Assembly (NCBI RefSeq): GCF_003286085.1
Contig: NW_020825288.1
Coordinates: 26,040,001-26,104,000, forward strand
Origin: Drosophila persimilis
Taxonomy: Eukaryota; Arthropoda; Insecta; Diptera; Drosophilidae
DNA: 64,000 nt
Direction of reading: 5' to 3'
In this document: piece after piece, positions 50,662 through 61,000 of the stretch
How positions within the stretch are numbered: the first letter of the stretch is position 1
How the letters are laid out: the number at the start of each line of letters is the position of its first letter
Made by a program: the position numbers and the translations under genes
Notes under the pieces: model-generated
Told to the model about the DNA's origin: nothing
Databases searched by the model: none
Seen by the model: only the letters and a program-made list of their open reading frames with translations

Positions 50662-51226
50662 ACGAGGGGGAACGTTGTGAGTTGCTGCGGAGACCGCAAC
50701 TCTACAGTTATACCCGATACTAAGTCAGTATAGCTCTCCTCCGGCAGACGCCGCTGATATTAAGCGACACGACAAAGAGTGCGTGCGAGAGAGACAGAAA
50801 ATCAGTCTGAGCGTGACTGCAAATTAGCCACTCCAAATTAATGTGTTCCTTTTGGCTATACAAATTATCCGATCTGATCCAGACTCAGCAATCTCATAGA
50901 TACGGTCATTCTCTATGATTGTGCGTTTTTAGTTTTCTCGAATCTACAATATTGTGGATGCAACAGATTTTCGTCCTTTGTGGGGGCGGAAGGGGGTGGG
51001 GCGAAATTTTGAGACCAAACGGTCAAGGTCCGATATCACAGGAGTGTGGATACCAAATTTGGTTGCTCTTATAGGTTCTGAGATCCATGAACTCACATTT
51101 TGCAACAGACGGTCAGACGGACGGACGGACGGACGGACGGACGGACAGACAGACAGACAAGGTTCAATCGACTCGGCTGTTCATCCACTTTCACCAAAAA
51201 TCTAATATACCCCTATACTCATTTTG
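50662..51226 (-). mobile_element. INE-1/DINE-1-like non-autonomous repeat
   Basis: One end reads ACGAGGGGGAACGTTGTGAG and ATACCCGATACTAAGTCAGT. The middle has repeated GATTTTCGTCCTTTGTGGGG-type and ATACCAAATTTGGTTGC blocks. The other end has a GACG/GACA microsatellite (51,109-51,160), CAATCGACTCGGCTG and ATATACCCCTATACTCATTT. I recognise this from obscura-group genomes. No coding capacity was seen. The strand follows the orientation in which ATACCC/ACTC is 5'. Confidence 0.75.
51109..51160. repeat. (GGAC)n/(AGAC)n microsatellite inside the repeat
   Basis: Runs of GGAC then AGAC tetranucleotides. Such internal arrays are typical of DINE-1-like elements. Confidence 0.85.
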
Positions 51227-52784
51227 AGTTTAAAAATGGGCTCTTTTCCTGCTAGACTGGATTCGCCACTGTGCAGTGGTCCGAATATATTTTGGCTTTC
51301 ACGTGTAGTAAGTGTATGTGCACATATACTCCTAGATATTGTTTCTACTCGTGTCTGACAGAAATTTAGTAGAAGCTCGTTAATTAAACAACTTTTCCAC
51401 ATTAGGGACTCTAATTTGTCGTTTGCCAAATGTTGAATCGATAAATCTATTGCAGAATAAACACCTACTCATTGCGCGAATTGCTCTGGAAACATCGGAA
51501 AGGCTAACTGATAATTGGACATTATTTTTAAATATGCTGAATCTGTTGTTCTGAATAATGTTGCTGAATAATGTTGTTGAATGTTGCTGAAATTTTGTAT
51601 CCTTTGTTGCAGTGCACGAGAAGGCAGATCAAAAGTATCTATGGCAGCGCAGCGTAGGGGGCAGCGAGAGGAGCTCATTTGCATTGAAATTTTATTCTCG
51701 GACGCGCACATGGGCAAAGCAATACTTTCCTTTCAGTTTCAGGAGCACTAAGCATGTCAGGCATACAATTATGTTTCCGCAAATATGAGTATGTAAATGG
51801 GGAGCAATTTGTGTGACAGTCCCAGTGTGTGGGGATGTAAGTCTTCGTCTTCCAGCGTGAGTGGGTCTCCGTCGTTTATGTAAAAAGTTTTCGCTTTTAT
51901 GTGAAATTCGCTTAAAAGTTGGTGCAGATACGAGGAAATTAACATTTTGACGTTTGAATATTAAGAGACACCACTCCACCGCATTGTCCTTGGGTCTGTG
52001 TACACTGTATACACTTCGCAAACATAATCAACAACAATACATCGCGTCATGGGAAGACATTTATATTGCGGCTCTGTTCAAGTACCCGTCACGGGGCTTG
52101 GCTGCTTGGCTGGCAATCGGTTATAAACGGGGTATTATGTTAATTTTACCTTAATTTGTGCCCTCATAACGGGGTAATTCGTACCGGATTGTCGGAATTT
52201 CTGGGATAATGCTCGGAAAACTGGAGCCGAGCCACCAGCATTGCTCCCACAATCGCTCAAGAAGAGGCTATGGGTAATTGAAAGTCAGAGTTCGTTTAAA
52301 ATTGAACTTTTCACCGCATTTCCGAGTCACCTAGGAACTCAGCTGGAACATGAAGCACATACGGAACGAACCTGTACCCATAGCCGTGACCTCCTGATGG
52401 GCCAGACCATTAGCACATCGTACATGCCTCTGCGGCCTTACAAAGTGCGTGCAAACATTCTGCGGTCCTGTGTGTGTTTCGGTTAATTAAAAATGTGCTG
52501 CGCATTAACATAATTGCCGGGGGATTACAATTGAATGATTAATAATAGTGCAGTGATTAAACGAAATGCTGCCTTCGTCGTCGGACCTGCGGAGGCGACA
52601 CACACCCCTTGTGGCAGTCCTCAGAATTTTGCATGTACTCGGAGAGCGAGCAGTCCCTTTCAGAAGATGTTCAATCAAACATTCAGCCGAAACATATTAT
52701 TCACACACACTCGTACAGTGCACACTCGATGGAGTGAACTGTGTGAGAGTGTAAGTTACACTGCGAGCGATAAGAGCCTTGTAT

Positions 52785-53060
52785 TTATGGTCCTTGGAAG
52801 CGTTTCCGACCCTATAAAGCATCCAAATTTTGACATCACACTGAATTAAGTTTGTTTCAATATTTTCCGCCTCGACAAAGGACAAAAATCTATGAGATCC
52901 ACAATTTTCAAAAATCCAAATAGCCAAAAACACAGAATCATAGAGAATGGCCAGATTGCCGAGTCTGAATCAGATCGGATCATAATAACTAGAAGGAGCA
53001 AGTGAAATTGCAGTGACTATGCCACCCCTTCCGCGCGCTTACTCATTCTCTCTCTTTCTT
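52785..53060 (+). mobile_element. degenerate INE-1/DINE-1-like repeat, opposite orientation
   Basis: GCGTTTCCGACCCTATAAAG is followed by GACAAAGGACAAAAATCTAT, ATAGAGAATGGCCAGATTGC, GAATCAGATCGGATCATAAT and a TTCTCTCTCTTTCTTTCTTA tail. Several of these match the reverse complement of the 50.7-kb copy. Ends are eroded. Confidence 0.6.
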
Positions 53061-53301
53061 TCTTACACACACTCTTCCTCGTGCAGTGTGCGGCGGAGGC
53101 AGTATAAATGTAGAGCAGCGGCCCTAGCCAACGTTCCCGCTCGTTTTCTATCGTTCGTGTATCCGGGCACGTTCTTTCGAGCGTTCACTGTACTCTTGTG
53201 TTCGTATGCAAAGTAACAAATTAATAATTAACTTAATTCTATAGGATTGGATAACACCGATTTTACGCTATTTATCAAAACGGCGTAGAAATTATGTATG
53301 T

Positions 53302-53514
53302 ATATACAAGGGCCAAGGGCGTAGCAAGGATTTCGTGGGGGGGGGGACCGAACTTTTTCCATTCCTGCTTCGAAAAATCATATCAAATCAATTAGGCAAA
53401 AAACATTTATTAAATATATAGCGAGAATTAAGTGAACATTTGTTTTCAACTAATAAGCATGCGGAAGGAGGGAGCTGTCCCTCTCTTCCTCCCCCTGGGT
53501 ACGACCTTGTATAT
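53302..53514. mobile_element. candidate MITE with 10-bp terminal inverted repeats
   Basis: ATATACAAGG at 53,302 and CCTTGTATAT ending at 53,514 are perfect inverses. CGTA follows near each end. The 213-bp interior is AT-rich with a G10-type run near the left end and a C/T-rich block near the right. No clear target-site duplication was seen, so the boundaries are provisional. Confidence 0.45.
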
Positions 53515-55618
53515 GACCCACTGTAGGTTCAGGGGATTATTTCGGTTATGAAATTAATATGCTAATGCCTGAAATTTGGCATTTGTTCGTGATGCTCACA
53601 GCGGTATCATGTTTAATTTGCTTTGTGTTCTAGGCAGTGCTTTTGGCACAGATTTGCGGTATCTGTCAATTGGCCACTATTTGCGGGGATTGACGTTTGT
53701 TCGGACCGCACCGCGTTCCCCAACACGAATGAATTCGAGTTTGGTTAAATGTTCCTGAACTTCCGAACCCGACCCCAAATCGATTAGTGGCTTCCCCGCA
53801 ATGGGGGGTCGCCATCGGGTTTCGGTCCGTAGCGTCCAAGCTTCCCGGTCAAAGGATTAAGTTGTCACGTATCAAAGTAATTAAGTGATGGTGAGACGCC
53901 AGCCCTTTGCTGAAAACTGGCGGAGTGGCATGTAATTCGGTTGAGTCGGTGCCCGGAACTCGGTTCTCAGTGCGGTCAGGCTGTGATTTAATTTCATTAC
54001 GCCGGACCCGGCTGACCAAACGGAGCTGCAAATGGCGGGAATGGTGATTGGGATTGCCATTGTGATTGCCGGCCATCGTCATCGTTCCACTAAAAGTCAT
54101 AACAAGCCAGTAAAATTTTCCTCCACTTGAATTTATAATTTGGATGAAGAGTTCTCATCTGTGCGGCAACATTTTTCGCACTGCCAGCTGAGATGAGGGT
54201 GACGGTATGACGGTATGGGTGGGGGCTGTTCCTGAAGGCGAGGTGGGGATCGACATCGACATCGACATCGACACTACGCAGACAGCAGGCATCAGAGTTC
54301 GTCCTAGGGTCAGGTCCCGGGTCCATGATTTTGTTTCTGTTTTTCGGTTTCAATTGCTAAACGACACTTTTGTTTCGATTTATGGCACCGTAAAAGCCAA
54401 AAGTGGCACAGTTGTAATTTTACGACTTAGGGCCAGGGACCGGGAGAAGGGTAGGGACAGGGAGGGGAGCGGGAGCGATAGGCGATAGTGGGGGTAGGGA
54501 AAATGTGGAGCCGGAAACGGATGTGCGAGTGAGCGCGGATCTCGATTAAGCGCCGCCGGCCCTCTGTCGAGTTCCGTTTTGGTGTCGCTTTGTCACCGCT
54601 TTCGATTTTTAGCTTTGTATCATTATAACAGCTTTATACAGACATCGACATAGACATCGACTGAGATACAAGGACTTTGGCATTGCGCAAACGATTGATT
54701 TGTTCGTTCAGAAATCAGACGGCCGTGCTGCCATATTGCTTACCGGCAAGTTATTCGATCCATTTTTACCAGGCTCCATGCCCGAGCTCTTGCCCAAGGA
54801 CTCTCCTTGTAACAGAGCAAAGCGCCCTTTAAATCGCTCTGAAAAAGTTTATGGCATAATTTCCATTTATTGCGCACACAAATGTTGACTCCAACCCCAC
54901 CTACCCACCTAGGAGATCTGAGCTCCTATATTCGTACATACATACATATGTATATTCGTGTAGTACATTTGCGAATTAGGTTCGTCGAACAGGATGAATC
55001 ATGAAGCACGAGAGTGTTTAAGAACTTCGAATTTTGAACTTTATTTTGGTTTAGTTGTACTCGACACTTCTGAAATACCCCTCTATTCTGGCACCATTGA
55101 AAACCAACCAGACGAGCGCATCCTTGCCAATACCAAGCAAATTGATTCACATATGGTCTTCCCAAATACGAGCGGGTTAGTGAGTTCAGTGAGCTCAGTT
55201 GAAAAATACCAAACATATCCAGGCTTATGGATTTTCCATGTTTCGACTTCCCTCCCTTTCATGCGGATGCATTTCTGGCATTGGCATCATTTCCGCATAA
55301 TATGTATTCTTACCTGAGAGAAAAATCGCTGGACGGCACGGACAGTGCCAGTACTCGACAAACAAATACTTGGTAGCTGATTTCTGGGACCTTCATCTCG
55401 TTTTGAGTGTAGACAGTAATTAAGTATATTTTCTGATTGGTGATTGATATTGGACAGTTCAAGGGTTCCATAACGCTACTAAATTGTAGTTCCTTTTCTC
55501 TTTGGAAAAAGTTCAGCAATATCCCAAATTTAAGAAACTCGGGTACACATTTTTTTTGCGATTGAGTTTAAGCTCCTTTATTGGTGGCCCTTGCCCTCCT
55601 TTGAGTGTGCCACGGAAA

Positions 55619-55768
55619 ATGAACAACAACGATGGCGGCGACATCCCCATCACCGCCGGCAATGCCACCGACGCTGGGACCGAGGGCTTCGAGGGATCCA
55701 GGGCATTGTTTGAGTCCGAACAAAGGCAGCCATCCCAGCCAACCCAGCCAGCAGTAATTCAATTGTGA
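55619..55768 (+). other. possible small ORF (49 codons)
   Basis: A good start context (GGAAAATGA) opens MNNNDGGDIPITAGNATDAG and runs, Ser/Gln/Pro-rich, to VIQL-stop. It is GC-richer than its surroundings. No splice signals or homologue are known to me. Confidence 0.2.
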
Positions 55769-57812
55769 ATATTGAATTTCGTTCAATTAATCATCGAATC
55801 GAAAAATGACGTTGATCAAACCGCGAGCGGGTTGGCACTGAAGCGAGGCCTCCGTCAAGTCAACTGATGCCGTGGGCTGGTCCCCATCCTCGACCTGTGT
55901 CTTTCTCTGTGTTGGTGCCTGTCCCCGGCCCCGACCCCAGCCGTGGCTTGCTTAAAGCTCAGTTTGGTGTTCTCGTTATTAATGAATAAAGAATTTATGG
56001 CATTGCTTTCTGTTTGATTTATACAATTTTTTAAAAGAGCCTTTTGGAAAAACTCCCCAGTATCTGGCAGCCCTAGCCTCAGTTCTCGTCTCGGTCTCAG
56101 GCCCAGTTTCAGCCGCAGTCCCAGTCGAATACTATGCTCCGTTCAAATACGTATTTGAAGATAACCAAAGGCAGACGACTCGGGGAAATGTGTTTAAAGA
56201 CAAACAATGGCGACACTGCTGGCTCCGGCCTCAGTTGCGGTGGCGCCTGAGTTACCTCCGTTGGGTAGGGCTGTGTGACTGTGTGACTCCGGCTGTTGCC
56301 ACGGATGCGGAATCTGCGTTGGAGATAGAGTCCTGCTCCGCCCTGAGCGGCGCAGCGTTGAGGAAATGTAAATCTTTCATGAGCGCACATGCGAACAGAA
56401 CAGGAACACACTCGAAGGATTCCAGAAAGAAGCAAATCAAATCCGAATCACAGCAAAGATTAAAGTGAATCCGAATTCGACGACAATTATGTATGCGCAC
56501 ATGGGATTGATGTCCCCGGGTGTTTGATTTCGCATAAAGGGTTTCTTTAATCATTTCCTCCCACCCCCAACCCTCCAATCATCAGCTCCACTCTACCCCG
56601 TCCGGTATCCACTGTACCCGATTCCCGGTGGCATGCAGTATGCAAAGTAATCTCAGCTTTGTTTGCTCTTATACAAATTAATAGCGAATAATGGGAATAG
56701 GCCTGGGCACGGGCACGGGCACGGGCATGGGCATGCGACTGTCTCCGGCAGAGTTGCTAATGCCTGCCCGTAGAGCGTGCAAATTTTAAAAGTTCAAAGA
56801 CCCGCGGGGAAGGGTCTCCGGCCTCCGAATGCGAAAGGATTCTTTAGAGACCGAGTGCAAACAGTTGATATACGGGGGCACGTGTCCCCGGATTCCTATG
56901 CCAATATCGTTAAGCCTTCCCACAAGACGAAAGCACTGAGGCGAGAAAGATGTGTTTGACTAGGCTCATCGACAGTCGGCAGCTAGCTGGGTGGACGGAA
57001 CGGGACGGAAGGACGACTACAGCTACAGGCGGGATTATCGGAATATCTGATTTACCCTTGCCAAAAGCAAATACACTCGTAACTAGGGAATTTGTTTCAT
57101 GAACCTCAAAATAGGTATTCGATTAATAAGAGCACACGTGTGTGGGTCGTGTCGCAATTCAACTATGCAAATATTCAAACCACATTTTACACACGAATAG
57201 CTTATGAGCAAAATTGATCGGATAATTTATATATTGTATATACATAGATAGCATTCTATTGCTCCGACAGTCCGACAGTCAAAATTATTGCAGTATAATC
57301 AAATATGTTCTTATTATTCGTTTTACCGTTCGGCACCTAGGCCTGTTCTTGCGAAAGGTGGAAAAGGTTCCGCTTGTCACAGATCTGTAACCTTTACCAA
57401 GTATTAGCAGTGGCAGACAATTAATCTTGAATAAACTTAACATAACGAATATGTCGGATTGGAGCTTTTCAACTTAAAATGAAATCGGTGTCGCACTGCG
57501 GCCCATGCATAAGAATTTGTACAGCCGCCTTCCTGCTCCTCCTGTATGCATCCAAGCGAAGCATAATGAAAGAGGGACCTGGCCCGGGCCCGGGTCCGGG
57601 TCTGGGCCTTCGTCACGGAACTAACGAAATTAAATGTTTCCCACGTCAAAGTCAAAGTCTACCATCAGAATATTTAAGTGGCAAGCGGACTGCGCGTACA
57701 CGCTGAACACTGAGCGGAATGAAAGATTCGTGACAACGGTCGGGCCCCGAGTCCCTTTGAAATAGTACGGTGCTTCGATTCCCGCACGGATTTGAATAGG
57801 GCTGATGCGAAG

Positions 57813-58002
57813 TCGCATCGCATCGCATCGCACCGCACCGCATCGGACATGAGTGCGCGTGAAACTGTCAAATGCGCTTACAGCCGGATTATTTTCACCA
57901 CGTAAAAATAATCGCATTAATTTGTTGGACAAGCAATTAAAGCGAACGAGGGGACTGCAGCAGCAGCGAGGCGATGCGAGGCGAGGCGAGTCGAGGCGAG
58001 GG
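57813..58002. repeat. two pentanucleotide microsatellites
   Basis: TCGCATCGCATCGCATCGCA and CACCGCACCGCATCGG at 57,813-57,846, then GAGGCGATGCGAGGCGAGGC at about 57,967-58,002. They lie 120 bp apart. Confidence 0.8.
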
Positions 58003-61000
58003 ATGAATGTAAGTACTGTTACTCGTTTTGTCTTCCCAGTCTACTTCTGCAGACCCGTACCCTACCTCAGCGCACAGAGCAGCAATTAGGACGGAATCAA
58101 ATACGGAACGAAAGCTAAGGGGCCACAGACAAAGTACAATATAAGAAATTACAGGGCAGATGAGGATGGCGGGAACTAGGTGGCGAGTGCCGAGTAACGA
58201 GTGGCTTGGAGTACTCAAGAAGTTGTGGTTGCGGTTAACGGACCTCGCAGAGCGGAAATCAAAAGCCAATTTCCCCGCAATTGTGGGATAGCAAAAGGGA
58301 ACAACCTGGTCCCTGGGGAGACGGAGACGCCAGGCAATCGACCACTGCTAGGCGTTAACGAAATGCACGCAGACAACCGTCTCCAGACAGAAGTGATAAG
58401 GGGAAATGTTTCCGACTTGTCCTAGATGGCGATAGCCTCCTCCATATTGCACTGGAGACTGTGGAAGCCTAGGCGGACAAAAGAGATGATTTGGCTCTGT
58501 GGCTAATTGTGTGGTGGGTGTTTTGTGGTGGGTATTTTCAACATTCCACTTCCATCAATAAAGAGCTTAGCTTGTTTTTCTATACGCTCCTACGATAAAA
58601 GACCCATGCCGAGGAGTCGTCGGAATATGTACTCGCAGCATGCTGTATGCCTAATTAATGTCCATCGTCTTGTCCTGCTCCAACTGATTAAGACCCCTCC
58701 GCCCGTCCCGCGCTGTCTGCGGCGTAAACAGAAGATTAAGAGGTGCCCTCTTGAAGAATGTAAATGTGGCACTCGAGTATCTGTGACCTGCCGAGGCAGA
58801 GTATGGGTGTGAGGCAAGGCAGCCCGTAAAGAGACATTGACAGCGGGGGGAAGGGCAAGGGATGCTCCATCGACGGATGGAATGCTGAACGAGCAAACGT
58901 TTGCACGAATTTGCACCAGATGCTAGTTCAAGTTGCTGTCTGCTTAATTTACTACAAAATTAAATTGCACAAAACTGGAGTGCCTTCCGTTGATTCCAAT
59001 TCCAATTGTTATGCTGCCTCCTGCGTGTCCGGCCAGCCTCCAACGGCTGTCTCTGCCTCTGGTGTTCTTCCGCTGGTCCTTCGCCTTTCGTCGTCTTGGG
59101 TTACTTGACTGCTTTTTGTTCATTTTCCGCCTCGTGAGTCTGCGAGAGCTCAAACACTTGTGGCAACTAAATGAGAACTATTGTTGCCAGTTTCGGGCGA
59201 ACAAGCAGTTTTATTCAACAATCTAATTTTTATTACCCTTTCATTCCCTTCTATGGTCTCGGTCTCCCCCCACCTTAAACATTGTCCGCACTTCCACTGT
59301 CGAGTAGACCCGAGGAGCTTTCACTCATTCTCGTTGCTTTCTCTCGACATGACCGAAAGTTGGCCAGCGCATTGGTCTGTCGAGCTGCTGCTGAGTAAAA
59401 CCCCCAAGATGGAGGCCACTCGGCCTTAACCCATAGCCCGTTGCCAGCAGAGGCAGCGGCTGGGGCAGAGGGGCTTGCGACCAGGTTGTGAGTCTTACGT
59501 TTAGCTCCCAAAGGGGTTTTAATTTTTGATAGCATTCCCTTTGCGATATCTTAGAAGTACGGGAATACCGGCGACCGTAAGTGGAACGGTTCCGGCTGAG
59601 AGTCCGGAAAGTGGCTGGTAACTTTTGACCCTCCGGAGTGTCTAGAATACTCGTAGGGCACAAACTTGCGCCAGAACTTGTCGCCGACCCCAATTGGATG
59701 TCACTGTCTGTGGGGCGTGGGCGGGTTTATTTTATGGTAAATCAGTTGAATTGTTTGCTAAAATGCTAAACTGTGGGACCCATTATCGACATTACACTGC
59801 ATCGATGCTGGCTATCTGGCAGTAGGAAAGTTTTTAAAGGTGCGTTCGGCAAACTTTACAAAGTTGTCGCCGCTGGCAACGCTTTTAGCACCTGCCAGCC
59901 CATATCTCTGACCCTGGCATCGTTGGACCAACCTATTGAACAGTTTCCAGTTGGACGCATCCACATCCACATCCGCATCCCAACCGATAACTACGCCAAG
60001 TGGTCGTTCTGCTTACCTCATTCCAAAGCCATTAGCCGTTAAGGCGCGGATGCTGATAGCCATCTAATTTATTTCAACGGTTTTTTCCGTGCGAATGGTT
60101 TAAGGCGTACAAATATTAATAAGCTGGCAAAAGCATTAAAGCGAGTATTTAAATATGAGTACAAGTGTTGAGAACCGTGAACAACAAACCAAATGAATTA
60201 ATGAAAGTGTTGGCCCAATAGTACGCCTCGAGTAAAAGCCATTGAAAGATAGATATTTATTGCCTCAACCATTGTATGATATGCTGCTCAATATACTTAT
60301 AAGCTGAACCAAAGATGTATTTAGCTATGCGACGATCTCATGGCTCATGGATCTCATGTTTAATTTTATTAGTTCCAAAAATTAAAGAAAAAAGTACAAA
60401 ATTGCATATCTCTAACACATCGTAATTTTAGAATCCAAAAATAATAGGTGCCTGATCTGCCATTTTTGGTTATCAAGAGCCGTAGAAGGTAAAGGGAACG
60501 ACATGATGTATGAGAATGTTTTGTTACTAAGTTTACAAGGATTTCTTGGCTACGTCCAGCGCATGGGTCTGGCCCTCTCCGGCTGAATATAGCTCGCATT
60601 TCTATTCGATTATCGAGCCTTTGCAGAACCAACGTAATTTAATTTAATTTAATTCTCATTTAGAGCGTATGTTTTTACGTCCTTGTCTGAAAAACCACAC
60701 CGGGTCATAACTACCACACAGCTGGGATTTCCAATCCTAACTACCTTTTCTTTGGTCAACATTTGGTGATGGAACATTATTGTTTCCATAGAAGCCAAAG
60801 CCTTTAACAACTTTTCTGAAGTCGAAGTCGAAGCCACCAGATCAACCGTTATACGCGCTAGAAGTACGATTATACCGGATTGAATACCCCATTCCCTTGT
60901 GAAGGCTTTAAAGGCAAGTGCTAGCGCACTGAGACAGTTTATAGTGGGTTGCTTAATCATGTTGAAGCACTGTACCAACTCAAGTCAAGGACGGGACTCG

